In this document: one piece after another, positions 9,300 through 17,760 of the stretch
Position numbering within the stretch: position 1 is the stretch's first letter
How the letters are laid out: every line of letters starts with the position of its first letter
Source: Leucothrix pacifica
GTDB taxonomy: Bacteria; Pseudomonadota; Gammaproteobacteria; Thiotrichales; Thiotrichaceae
Assembly: GCF_003172875.1 (NCBI RefSeq)
Contig: NZ_QGKM01000036.1
Coordinates: forward strand, 62,001-126,000
Length of the DNA: 64,000 nucleotides
Direction of reading: 5' to 3'
The notes under the pieces: model-generated
Database searches by the model: none
The model's input: the letters and a program-made list of their open reading frames with translations, nothing else
Told to the model about the DNA's origin: nothing
Program-made: the position numbers and the translations under genes

Positions 9300-10643
9300 C
9301 TAAACGATATGCCGCATCAGCAACGCGTAGCCGCCATCCTCTGCAAGCTTAAGCTCAGGAAGATTATCCACAGGAATACGCACGATATGACCCGAGCCGG
9401 GAGCGACATCTATCGACTGCCCTTTTTCCGTTTCAAGCTGTTGGATATCAAAGCTAATATTACCAGCAGGTGTGATTAGCTCTACGGCATCATTGACCCC
9501 AAAACGGTTTTTAACATCTAATGTCAGCAAACCATTCTGTTTGTCAAAATGAGTGGCCTCTGCGACAAATTGCTGATTCGGGTTATCCGATGCGCCTTTT
9601 TCATAGTTTTGATATTCACTCGGCACATGACGTCGATAAAAGCCCTCGGTATAACCACGGTTTGCCAGATGCTCCAGCTCACTCATTAGGCTCATATCAA
9701 AAGTCTCACCCGCCACAGCGGCATCAATCGCGCGCCGGTATACTTGAGCAGTGCGTGCGGCGTAGTAATGAGACTTAGTGCGACCCTCTATTTTCAGTGA
9801 GTGAATACCCATTTTAACCAAACGCTCCACATGCTGGACGGCACGTAAGTCTTTGGAATTCATAATGTAAGTGCCATGCTCATCTTCATACGCAGGCATA
9901 AACTCATCCGGACGGTTTTTCTCCTGAAGTAAGACCGGCTGCACTTCATCGTGCGGTGACCAGATTTCGGGATTGCTCATGCGGCTGGTATCTACCGCCA
10001 CCAGATCACCGGTTTCATTCTCTCTGGCTTCATGGCTGTTATATTCCCAGCGGCAGGAATTAGTGCAGGCACCTTGGTTAGGATCGCGATGACTCATGTA
10101 TCCGGACAACAAACAACGACCGGAATATGCAATACAAAGCGCACCATGCACAAACACTTCCAACTCAACTTCAGGCGCTTGTTGACGAATCTCTTCGATC
10201 TCATCAATGGATAATTCACGCGACAAAATCACGCGCTCTATGCCCTGCTTTGCCCAGAATTTCACCGCAGCGTAATTCACGGCATTAGCCTGTACAGATA
10301 AATGAATCGGCTGATCCGGCCACGTCTCCCGCACCATCATAATAAGTCCGGGGTCAGACATGATCAGCGCATCAGGCTGCATGGCGATAACTGGCTCCAA
10401 GTCTTTGAGATAGGTATGCACCTTGCTGTTATGCGGTGCGATATTACTGGCAAGGTAGAATTTTTTATCCTGCGCATGCGCTTCGGAAATGGCAGCCTGC
10501 AAATTTTCAAGATGCTTAAATTCATTATTGCGTACCCGCAAACTGTAGCGGGGCTGCCCGGCGTAAACGGCATCCGCGCCATAAGCGAAAGCATAGCGCA
10601 TGCTCTTAAGTGTACCGGCCGGGGAAAGTAATTCTGTACTCAT
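9300..10643 (-). CDS. trhP: U32-family protein, tRNA hydroxylation protein P
   Basis: This is a 447-residue U32 peptidase-family protein of the YegQ/TrhP type. In E. coli TrhP is needed for prephenate-dependent formation of 5-hydroxyuridine at tRNA position 34. Typical features are LLSPAGTLKSMRYAFAYGAD at the N-terminus, EVFVHGALCIAYSGRCLLSG, the Cys cluster in NQGACTNSCRW, and SLKIEGRTKSHYYAA. The C-terminal beta-rich extension seen in YegQ is present from about residue 355. The enzyme role is inferred from the family. Confidence 0.88.
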   Translation of the reverse strand: MSTELLSPAGTLKSMRYAFAYGADAVYAGQPRYSLRVRNNEFKHLENLQAAISEAHAQDKKFYLASNIAPHNSKVHTYLKDLEPVIAMQPDALIMSDPGLIMMVRETWPDQPIHLSVQANAVNYAAVKFWAKQGIERVILSRELSIDEIEEIRQQAPEVELEVFVHGALCIAYSGRCLLSGYMSHRDPNQGACTNSCRWEYNSHEARENETGDLVAVDTSRMSNPEIWSPHDEVQPVLLQEKNRPDEFMPAYEDEHGTYIMNSKDLRAVQHVERLVKMGIHSLKIEGRTKSHYYAARTAQVYRRAIDAAVAGETFDMSLMSELEHLANRGYTEGFYRRHVPSEYQNYEKGASDNPNQQFVAEATHFDKQNGLLTLDVKNRFGVNDAVELITPAGNISFDIQQLETEKGQSIDVAPGSGHIVRIPVDNLPELKLAEDGGYALLMRHIV

Positions 10644-10803
10644 AGTGTGATTTTACGTATAGGTCAACGCGCGAGACTTTAAACGACTAGTCGCGGAGCG
10701 ACTTTGACACGAATCAATAATGTTCAAAATTGATAAAACACAATGTATGGAAGCCTGAGCCCGATTATTATAGTGAGAGATAAGACACTTAAGGGAATAA
10801 GCG

Positions 10804-11460
10804 ATGAAACAGTTACTATTAATCAGCCTCTCAGCACTACTGGTATCATGCGGGGGCGGCGATAAACAAGCTACTGATACTGCCTCACCGGCAAAGGTCG
10901 CAGACGGTACACAGCAAGAAGTTAAGCAATCGTGGCAATCTGAGCACGACAAAGCAGCGCTAATTGAACAAGCGAAGTTAGCCGTACAAGCACTGGGCGG
11001 CACGCTAAAAGGTGAGCTGCAATCAGCCATGAAATCCGGTGGACCAGTGAATGCAATGGATGTGTGTAACACGAAAGCACCTGAAATTGCCAAATCTGTC
11101 TCTGCCGATAAAAACATGGCGGTATCACGCGTGAGTCTGCAAAACCGTAACCCAGTCATGGGCAAAGCAAACGACTGGCAAGATACCGTTCTGAATGAAT
11201 TTGAAACGCGTAAAGCCAGTGGTGAGAAACCGGATACCTTGGCTTATGCCAATATCGTTAAGACATCAGATGGTCATGAGGAATTTCGTTTTATGAAAGC
11301 GATTCCAACGGGTAGTTTATGCCTTACTTGCCATGGTAGCGAATTGAAGCCGGAAGTCTCTGCCAAGCTAAACGAGCTTTATCCGGATGATAAAGCCACT
11401 GGCTTTAAAGAGGGTGATTTGCGCGGAGCATTTGTGGTGGTTAAGCAATTAGCTGAGTGA
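10804..11460 (+). CDS. DUF3365 (Tll0287-like) c-type heme lipoprotein
   Basis: This is a 218-residue periplasmic lipoprotein. The lipobox LLVSC puts the lipidated Cys at residue 16, followed by a Gly-rich and acidic linker. The DUF3365/Tll0287-like sensor fold spans about residues 55-215 and includes a heme c motif CLTCHG at residue 173. ALGGTLKGELQSAMKSGGP and VSRVSLQNRNPVM are family-like. Such domains bind heme and are proposed redox sensors or electron carriers. A specific partner cannot be named from the neighbours. Confidence 0.75.
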   Translation: MKQLLLISLSALLVSCGGGDKQATDTASPAKVADGTQQEVKQSWQSEHDKAALIEQAKLAVQALGGTLKGELQSAMKSGGPVNAMDVCNTKAPEIAKSVSADKNMAVSRVSLQNRNPVMGKANDWQDTVLNEFETRKASGEKPDTLAYANIVKTSDGHEEFRFMKAIPTGSLCLTCHGSELKPEVSAKLNELYPDDKATGFKEGDLRGAFVVVKQLAE

Positions 11461-11472
11461 GTCATGAAATTT

Positions 11473-11500
11473 GGAGCAGGCGACAGATGCGCTCTGCTCC
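11473..11500. terminator. hairpin between convergent genes
   Basis: A perfect GGAGCAG/CTGCTCC stem with a 14-nt loop follows the heme lipoprotein gene and precedes the convergent SRPBCC gene stop. Only a short AT-rich tail follows, so intrinsic termination is plausible but weakly supported. Confidence 0.4.
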
Positions 11501-11532
11501 ATTAATTTAAGATAACAGGAAGGCCATCAAAC

Positions 11533-12528
11533 CTACTTCAACGGCAAATCAATCGAAGTCACCAAATCCAATCCGGACGACTCTGCCGGATCTGTCGTAT
11601 AACGCTCCACCATCGGCTTACCCATCTGAATCTTGTGTTTGTACATACGCGCATGGCTAAATGCACTATGCCAAGCCAACTCAAGATGCTCGTAATCGCC
11701 TTTCAACGTCGTTCGCATATATTTCTGCGCCAGTAGCGAACCAGTAATCAGACCATCAACTTCTTTTGGATTATTGACGGGTACCGCAATATCACAAATG
11801 ACCTTTTTATTTTTCATATCAAATTCATGATACAGCGTGAATGGCTGTGCGCTGATCTCCATACCATGCTCCACTGCCGCAGCCGCCACTTTCGGGAAAC
11901 CCTCTTCCATCGCAGCCTTCATATCATCAATAGGCCCGACATAATGACTGGCAATATAATCTTCTGCCTGCCCCTCAACGGTACCTGGAAATTCAATTTC
12001 AAAGGCATCTTCCGTATCGCCACTTACCGCGGCCAATCGGGCAAGACCAATCTCATAGTCCTTGCCTACCCACTGGTCCATCATCTTGCTCATCCAGCGG
12101 AACAGGAATGGCATTTTCCCGCGCATGCCCCACGTCACTTCGGTCGTATCACCAATGGCGTTAAAGCGCCAATACACATCACTCTTAGACTTCATTGGCT
12201 TATAGAATTTCAGCGCCTGCTCAATAGATTCATTCTCAACCATGGAAGTAATTGTCATCTTGCCAGAGCCGATAAATTTTCCATCCCAGGAATACCAGCC
12301 ACTGGCCGCGTTGGTCGGCTCACCGTACTCCAAGCTTGTATCAGGCTCGTGCATAATCCACGGATTCCATTGGCTCCACTGCTTTAGCTCAGCCACATTG
12401 GCATAGACCACCTCAGGCTTCACTTTGATCACACGACGACGTACCACTTCATAATTAGCTGGCTGCATCGATAGCCAAATGACTGCACCAATAACAATAA
12501 TAGCGATAATACTTAAAAAAATGCCCAT
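11533..12528 (-). CDS. SRPBCC-fold protein with GyrI-like effector-binding domain
   Basis: This is a 331-residue membrane-anchored protein with one N-terminal segment (residues 1-22, IFLSIIAIIVIGAVIWLSM). Residues 25-170 fit the SRPBCC/polyketide-cyclase fold (RRRVIKVKPEVVYANVAELK, then WSQWNPWI). Residues 180-320 resemble GyrI-like small-molecule-binding domains (AMEEGFPKVAAAAVEHGM, then CDIAVPVNNP). Similar two-domain proteins are widespread and uncharacterised. It is 11 bp downstream of the next gene, so the two are probably one operon. Confidence 0.65.
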   Translation of the reverse strand: MGIFLSIIAIIVIGAVIWLSMQPANYEVVRRRVIKVKPEVVYANVAELKQWSQWNPWIMHEPDTSLEYGEPTNAASGWYSWDGKFIGSGKMTITSMVENESIEQALKFYKPMKSKSDVYWRFNAIGDTTEVTWGMRGKMPFLFRWMSKMMDQWVGKDYEIGLARLAAVSGDTEDAFEIEFPGTVEGQAEDYIASHYVGPIDDMKAAMEEGFPKVAAAAVEHGMEISAQPFTLYHEFDMKNKKVICDIAVPVNNPKEVDGLITGSLLAQKYMRTTLKGDYEHLELAWHSAFSHARMYKHKIQMGKPMVERYTTDPAESSGLDLVTSIDLPLK

Positions 12529-12539
12529 GTATTTCTCTC

Positions 12540-13097
12540 CTATCGATTCTTCAGACGCACCTTGATGACATCCATTAACACGTCAAAGTCAAAGCGTCTT
12601 GCTTGCTGTATTTGTCCTAAATAGCGCTCGAAATCCGCTTCAAACACGTCAATATTCTCAACCGCTTTTGTTTTCTCTTGTTCATCCAAATGAGCGTGAT
12701 CACTGCGTAACTTTGCAACAAAAGAAGCGTACGCCGGCAGACTGGTATTATAAAAAGAACGCACCTTATCCGCCCGCTTCTCATCACCAATAGTAATCGT
12801 GAAAATCTTCTGCATCGCCGTATTTAACGGCGCTAATGATGACTGCCAATCCTCTGGTAGCAACTGCGTATCACTTTCAACTTGCTCTGACCGCTTAAAC
12901 GCTTTTTGAATATAGTCAGGTTGTGACTTCAGTTGTTCACGCTGCTTCCAACGTTGTTGCTGCTCATTAGCGATTTCTGTGCCTTTATCCCACGCATCAC
13001 CGATGCTTTTGCGAACTTTGCGGTACGCCAGATAGCCAGCTCCCAGCAAAATCAGCAAACCAATGATCACCATTAATATCAACGTTAAACGCAACAT
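12540..13097 (-). CDS. single-span membrane protein of unknown function
   Basis: This is a 185-residue protein with one N-terminal transmembrane helix (about residues 2-24, LTLILMVIIGLLILLGAGYL) and a charged, helix-rich cytoplasmic or periplasmic domain. There is a Gln/Lys-rich coiled-coil-like stretch (about 45-65). I recognise no domain. It lies between the Nudix gene and the SRPBCC gene with gaps of only 6 and 11 bp, so the three are likely co-transcribed. Confidence 0.6.
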   Translation of the reverse strand: MLRLTLILMVIIGLLILLGAGYLAYRKVRKSIGDAWDKGTEIANEQQQRWKQREQLKSQPDYIQKAFKRSEQVESDTQLLPEDWQSSLAPLNTAMQKIFTITIGDEKRADKVRSFYNTSLPAYASFVAKLRSDHAHLDEQEKTKAVENIDVFEADFERYLGQIQQARRFDFDVLMDVIKVRLKNR

Positions 13098-13103
13098 AGC
13101 TTT

Positions 13104-13637
13104 TTACCAACGCTCAATATCTAAATTATAGACCGGAAAAACCCCTTTTTTACGATCTTCAAAATAACGCTCCAGAGTCATCTTTACCGCCCTGAATGCG
13201 ATTTGATCCCAAGGGATTTCATCTTCACGAAATAGCTCGACTTCCAGACTCTCGATACCCGCTGAATACTCATCATCCACCAGATCACCCAGCATCAGCA
13301 CATGCACCTGATCCACACCAGGCACGCTAATCACCGTATACAACTGAAGGTTTTCCACCTTCGCCAACGCTTCTTCCTCAGTTTCGCGGGCAGCTGCTTC
13401 AGTAAGCGTTTCATCATTCTCCATAAAACCGGCAGGTAGCGTCCAATAGCCGTAGCGCGGTTCGATTGCTCGTTTGCACAGCAATACCCGGTCACCACTC
13501 ACTGGCAGACTTCCCGCGACAACTCTAGGGTTTTGATAGTGTATTGTCTCGCAGCTATCACACACGTATCGGAGTCGGTTATCACCCTCTGGTATTTTCT
13601 GGCTGACACGTTCGCCGCATTCACTGCAAAAATTCAT
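13104..13637 (-). CDS. Nudix hydrolase with N-terminal zinc ribbon
   Basis: This is a 177-residue Nudix pyrophosphohydrolase. The N-terminus has a four-Cys zinc ribbon (FCSECGERV and CDSCETIHYQNP), as in NudC/ADP-ribose-type enzymes. The Nudix box GFMENDETLTEAAARETEEE spans about residues 71-90 with the catalytic REXXEE core. Likely substrates are NADH, ADP-ribose or another nucleoside diphosphate derivative; the sequence does not decide. It starts 9 bp after the PIN gene stop and may belong to the same transcript. Confidence 0.85.
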   Translation of the reverse strand: MNFCSECGERVSQKIPEGDNRLRYVCDSCETIHYQNPRVVAGSLPVSGDRVLLCKRAIEPRYGYWTLPAGFMENDETLTEAAARETEEEALAKVENLQLYTVISVPGVDQVHVLMLGDLVDDEYSAGIESLEVELFREDEIPWDQIAFRAVKMTLERYFEDRKKGVFPVYNLDIERW

Positions 13638-13646
13638 TTAGAATCC

Positions 13647-14117
13647 TTATTTTTCATTGTGATTAATTGACTCGATAAATCGGTCATGAAGTGATTTTAA
13701 CTTGCTGATATCGCTATCATCTGATGCCAGTTCCAAAGCATTACACTCGGCACTTGCAAGATGAAATACATCAAACTTACGCTTTTCGATATTTCGGTTC
13801 TCACCACTCTGAGTTACTTCATTGCGATCAAAGCGGAATAAGTTTGCCGCTAATTCCGATACATCCCGCCCAATATCAAACTCTTCAAAACCACCAAGTG
13901 CACGCTTCATTTGCTCAAAACGCTCGTCTTCCTGCAAGCTAATTCCACGCAATACCTCGTATCGAATCAATGGAGTAATTGCCAAGGCAACATATGGGTC
14001 AGATAATAATGTCGTCAACTGCTCTTTGGCTTTTGCACGCTGCTCTTCAGAAGTAGAGCCAGTATCATCGAAAGCACCTATTAGCAAATTAGTATCGAGT
14101 AATACGCCACGTGTCAT
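13647..14117 (-). CDS. PIN-domain ribonuclease-like protein
   Basis: This is a 156-residue PIN-domain protein. The motif VLLDTNLLIGAF gives the first catalytic Asp at residue 8. Further acidic residues are Glu54 in IRYEVLRG, Asp116 in FDVFHLASA and Asp133/134 in ELASDDSDI, matching the metal-binding set of active PIN nucleases. Its start overlaps the AAA ATPase gene by 4 bp (ATGA), so the two are translationally coupled. No VapB-like antitoxin is present. The pair resembles ATPase-gated nuclease modules rather than a classic VapBC. Confidence 0.8.
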   Translation of the reverse strand: MTRGVLLDTNLLIGAFDDTGSTSEEQRAKAKEQLTTLLSDPYVALAITPLIRYEVLRGISLQEDERFEQMKRALGGFEEFDIGRDVSELAANLFRFDRNEVTQSGENRNIEKRKFDVFHLASAECNALELASDDSDISKLKSLHDRFIESINHNEK

Positions 14118-15244
14118 TGTGCTTTACTACCTTGCTGATTTAATAGAGATAATAACTGCTCCTTAGCATGCTTCTGCTGTTCTGCAGACATCCTCTCTCT
14201 TTTCATTTTGTTCAAATCGATATCAAAGGCGTCTCTGAGTACATCCACTAGTGCCGACTTATTCGGAGACTCAAGAATCTTCGTTCTTACGACACCATCT
14301 GCTTCACGATCCAAACGGTAGGCTTCGCCCTCATTAAGCTGCGACAACACAACAGATGAGTGCGTTGTGATATAAAAAGTCGTATTTGGGAATAAGTTTT
14401 TCAATAGTGGGATAATTTTGGCTTGCCATGAAAGGTGTAAATGACTCTCTATTTCATCAATCAGTACAACACCCTTAACCTTGTCCAAATTGACTTCATT
14501 TGTGAAGTAACCATAGCCAGAAATAATTGCCTGAATCATTTTTAGGATAGATGCAAAACCGGTACTTAGATGAGACAGCTCTCTCAACTGCCCATCAATT
14601 TTCAAGCTAACACGCCCATCACCGCCAATCTCCATTACACCTGGGTCAATTCTTCGATCCAGTTTATTTAGCAAGCTTAAGACCGTTTTTATTTCGATAT
14701 CTCGATTATCTTTTTGCTTTTGGTATGGATTGGAAGACTGAGCCAATGTAACGAACCAACTCTCAATACTTATATCCATATTCATACTTGAAAAGCTACT
14801 ACCCATAGACTCAATTGTTCTTTTTAAGTAAGCAAGTTTCCTTTGTTCGAAATCACCAAGCGAAGCCGCTCCTATGGACTCATGTTGAATAAAACCTCTG
14901 TTCTGTGAAGCTAAAAGTACAGTGGGAGACTTATGCACACCAAATGCTCCTCCTCCCCAATACGTGCCTAGTATCTCCGCATCCACAGGGGACATCTCCG
15001 GCAAAAGCCCCACAACCGACCTAAAAGACCAACCTTGTTTATTAAAAACTATTTTTTTTTGCCCAAGTAGTTTCTGAACCTCACAATTAGTGAAAAATAA
15101 CGCTTGAAACAATGACTCTAACGTCTTTGTTTTACCAACCCCATTCTCACCAATTAAGGTATAAACCTGTTGACCCTCCTGTAGATCAAGCTCAACAGCA
15201 CCAACACCTTTCACACCTTCAAATTTTATTTTTGGGCCCAGCAT
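14114..15244 (-). CDS. AAA/ABC-type ATPase (RecF/OLD-like head) paired with PIN nuclease
   Basis: This is a 376-residue SMC/RecF-like ATPase. Walker A is GENGVGKT at residues 32-39. An ABC-type signature LSTGFASI lies near residue 228, Walker B VLIDEIESHLH near 260, and the switch His in ITTHSS near 295. No TOPRIM or other nuclease domain is fused. The lone coupled downstream gene is a PIN nuclease, so the ATPase probably senses a trigger and controls it. ATPase-plus-nuclease pairs are a common antiphage plan (Septu, PARIS, Gabija), but I know no named system with this exact pair. Confidence 0.75.
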   Translation of the reverse strand: MLGPKIKFEGVKGVGAVELDLQEGQQVYTLIGENGVGKTKTLESLFQALFFTNCEVQKLLGQKKIVFNKQGWSFRSVVGLLPEMSPVDAEILGTYWGGGAFGVHKSPTVLLASQNRGFIQHESIGAASLGDFEQRKLAYLKRTIESMGSSFSSMNMDISIESWFVTLAQSSNPYQKQKDNRDIEIKTVLSLLNKLDRRIDPGVMEIGGDGRVSLKIDGQLRELSHLSTGFASILKMIQAIISGYGYFTNEVNLDKVKGVVLIDEIESHLHLSWQAKIIPLLKNLFPNTTFYITTHSSVVLSQLNEGEAYRLDREADGVVRTKILESPNKSALVDVLRDAFDIDLNKMKRERMSAEQQKHAKEQLLSLLNQQGSKAQ

Positions 15245-15363
15245 AAGCAGTCCTAAATGATCTTATTTCATAGCAATGACTATATCACAAGCCTAGCCCA
15301 CAGCTTCTCAAATATGAGAACATGCACACTGAAAACTCGCAGAACCACACTCACAGGCATGAC

Positions 15364-16617
15364 ATGAAACTATCCGCATTTGGTGAAAAATTCGCAGCAG
15401 AGTCCGGCATCGTTGGCCTAATGGACGACCTAAGCTCCGCACTCAATGAAAACCCTGACATGCTTTTCCTTGGTGGCGGTAACCCGGGCCGTATTCCCGC
15501 GATGGCAGATATTTTTCAACAGCGCATGGCTGAGATCAGCAATGACCCTCAGGAACTGCACAGCATGCTGGGGATATATCAGTCCACCAAAGGCGAAAAA
15601 GGCTTTCGCGAGGCCGTTGCGGGCTTACTGTCAAAGCAATTTGGTTGGAAACTGTCTGAAAAAAACATCGCCATTTCCAATGGTAGTCAGGCAGCGTTCT
15701 TTATTCTGTTCAATATGCTCGGTGGACCAACCAAAGACGGTGGGCACCAATCGATTCACCTGCCAATGGCGCCGGAATACATTGGTTACAGCGACGTCGG
15801 TTTAAACGAAGGCTTGTTCACGGCCACCAAGCCTGACATCGAACACCTCGAAGATCATCTGTTTAAGTATCGCGTTGATTTTTCAGAACTAGATCTTACT
15901 AACGCCGGTGCAATGTGCGTCTCCCGCCCGACTAACCCGACAGGTAATGTGCTAACGGATAACGAAATCAGCCATCTCGACGAATTAGCAAAAGCCCAAG
16001 GCATTCCACTGATTTTAGATGGCGCATACGGTTTGCCCTTCCCCGGTATCATTTTTAATGACGTCAATCCGCACTGGAATGACAACACCATTTTGGTACT
16101 CAGCCTGTCCAAACTTGGCTTACCGGGTGTACGTACCGGCATCATTGTCGCCAATGAAGATGTCATTCAGGCTTACAGTAACGCCTCCACTATTGCCAAC
16201 CTGGCCAGTTGTAACCTTGGCCCTAGTCTCTCCAAAGAGTGGTTTCGCAGTGGTGAGATTCTTACCATGAGTCAGCAACACATCAAACCGTTTTACCGTG
16301 ACCGCTCAGAGTTGGCAGTGGGTTTGTTCAAAAGTGCACTTGGTGAGCTGCCTTATCACATTCATAAACCAGAGGGTGCGATCTTCTTGTGGCTGTGGTT
16401 TGAGGGACTGCCAATCACTAGTCAGGAACTCTATGAGCGACTCAAAGCCAGAGGCGTACTGGTTATTCCCGGTCAAAACTTCTTCCCCGGCATTGAGGCG
16501 GGCTGGCGACATACTCAGGAATGTATCCGTGTATCATACGCACAGGAAGAATCCGTTGTGCGCGACGGTATCGCCATCATCGCAGAAGAAGTCGCCGCAG
16601 CGTATGAGCAACAATAA
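15364..16617 (+). CDS. avtA: valine-pyruvate aminotransferase
   Basis: This is a PLP-dependent class I aminotransferase of about 417 residues, similar to E. coli AvtA, which makes alanine or valine from the matching keto acids. It shows FLGGGNPGRIPAMADIF, GIYQSTKGEKGFREA, SNGSQAAFFILFNMLGG, and the PLP lysine in LSLSKLGLPGVRTG. I chose the ATG at 15364 because MKLSAFGEKFAAESG aligns with the E. coli start. A frame from 15322 would add 14 residues of no family match. It is divergent from the AAA-PIN pair. Confidence 0.88.
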   Translation: MKLSAFGEKFAAESGIVGLMDDLSSALNENPDMLFLGGGNPGRIPAMADIFQQRMAEISNDPQELHSMLGIYQSTKGEKGFREAVAGLLSKQFGWKLSEKNIAISNGSQAAFFILFNMLGGPTKDGGHQSIHLPMAPEYIGYSDVGLNEGLFTATKPDIEHLEDHLFKYRVDFSELDLTNAGAMCVSRPTNPTGNVLTDNEISHLDELAKAQGIPLILDGAYGLPFPGIIFNDVNPHWNDNTILVLSLSKLGLPGVRTGIIVANEDVIQAYSNASTIANLASCNLGPSLSKEWFRSGEILTMSQQHIKPFYRDRSELAVGLFKSALGELPYHIHKPEGAIFLWLWFEGLPITSQELYERLKARGVLVIPGQNFFPGIEAGWRHTQECIRVSYAQEESVVRDGIAIIAEEVAAAYEQQ

Positions 16618-16641
16618 TCCACTACCTACAAGGGCCGGGCA

Positions 16642-17712
16642 ATGAGTCAGGATTTAAACAGCAAATTACTACTACTGAAACACTGGCTTAAAATGGCACC
16701 CTCGTGGGTAAGACATGGCTCGCCACTCAAAATGGATGAAGAGCTGATATTTTTCCCAACCAGCGCCACCCAGCAGGAAGACGGCAGCTGGATTATTCCA
16801 GTACATGCCTGGTTTTTTGAGCTAGATAAAAACAGCATCATGCGCCTGCTGAGCGTTAAAGCGGTTTCTGAGCTGCTTGAGTTTATGGATGTCACCGAAG
16901 AACAAGCACGCCTGCCTATCTTTCAGGAACGCATCAAATGGTTCTTAGTCGATAATGAAAGCAATAAACGTATCCACATCAAACTCGATGGAGAACTACA
17001 TCGCTCACCCCGCAGTAAACTCAGCGGGCACCTGCAGTTTGATATTCCCTACCAAGGCAAACCAGAAGAAGCGTGGTTAAAGTTGCCGGTGGATATGCCT
17101 GAGCAGGATACGCGTGAATTTTTCGCTGAAACACAACTCATCCCCCGACAAGGCTTGTCAGTCATTTCCGATATCGACGACACACTCAAGCCAAGTAATG
17201 TCTTAGACAAAAAGCTATTAATCCAAAGCGTGTTCCTCAAGGAGTATCATGCTGTGGAAGGGATGCCGGCGTTTTTCCAATGGCTATCCAATCAGGGCGC
17301 ATATTTTCATTATCTGTCCTCATCGCCATGGCAGATGTACCCGCTGCTCAAACCACTACTTGATCAGTACTATCCAAGGGGGCCGGTACACCTGCGCAAC
17401 TTCAACCCAAGCAACCGCAGCTTTATCAAATTCTTCATGTCATCAGAGGTTTACAAAACCACCAAAGCCATGAACATTATCCACCGTTACCCGGAACACC
17501 AATTCATATTAATTGGCGATAGCGGTGAAAAAGATCCGGAAGTGTATGCGCGGATTTATCGTGAGTTTCCGCACAATATCAAACAAATTCTCATACGGGC
17601 CGTTGACGGCTCCAATCTACACCAAAAACGCTTCGCTGAAGTGTTTGCAGAAGTACCGAAAGACAAGTGGAAAGTTTTTGCTGAGCCATCGCATTCATTG
17701 TTAGATATGTAA
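16642..17712 (+). CDS. App1-like phosphatase domain protein (DUF2183)
   Basis: This is a 356-residue protein. The C-terminal half (about 170-345) is the App1/DUF2183 catalytic domain of the HAD superfamily. Its nucleophile motif SDIDDTLKPSNV and late motif GDSGEKDPEVYA are both intact, with YLSSSPWQMYPLL between them. Yeast App1 is a phosphatidate phosphatase. Bacterial members are assumed to act on phospholipid-like substrates, but this is not proven. The N-terminal 150 residues are beta-rich and unassigned. It starts 25 bp after avtA. Confidence 0.8.
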   Translation: MSQDLNSKLLLLKHWLKMAPSWVRHGSPLKMDEELIFFPTSATQQEDGSWIIPVHAWFFELDKNSIMRLLSVKAVSELLEFMDVTEEQARLPIFQERIKWFLVDNESNKRIHIKLDGELHRSPRSKLSGHLQFDIPYQGKPEEAWLKLPVDMPEQDTREFFAETQLIPRQGLSVISDIDDTLKPSNVLDKKLLIQSVFLKEYHAVEGMPAFFQWLSNQGAYFHYLSSSPWQMYPLLKPLLDQYYPRGPVHLRNFNPSNRSFIKFFMSSEVYKTTKAMNIIHRYPEHQFILIGDSGEKDPEVYARIYREFPHNIKQILIRAVDGSNLHQKRFAEVFAEVPKDKWKVFAEPSHSLLDM

Positions 17713-17760
17713 CAGTATTTAGGATTAGAATCGCGAGCCTAAATTATGAGGCAATAAATC

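Noticed and set aside
10653-11165. Long antisense frame opposite the heme lipoprotein gene
   Set aside because: It is a mirror of the well-supported forward gene, lacks a ribosome binding site and has a Cys/Ser-rich composition typical of antisense frames.
13647-14117. Classic VapBC toxin-antitoxin locus
   Set aside because: No small DNA-binding antitoxin precedes the PIN gene; its coupled partner is a 376-residue ATPase.
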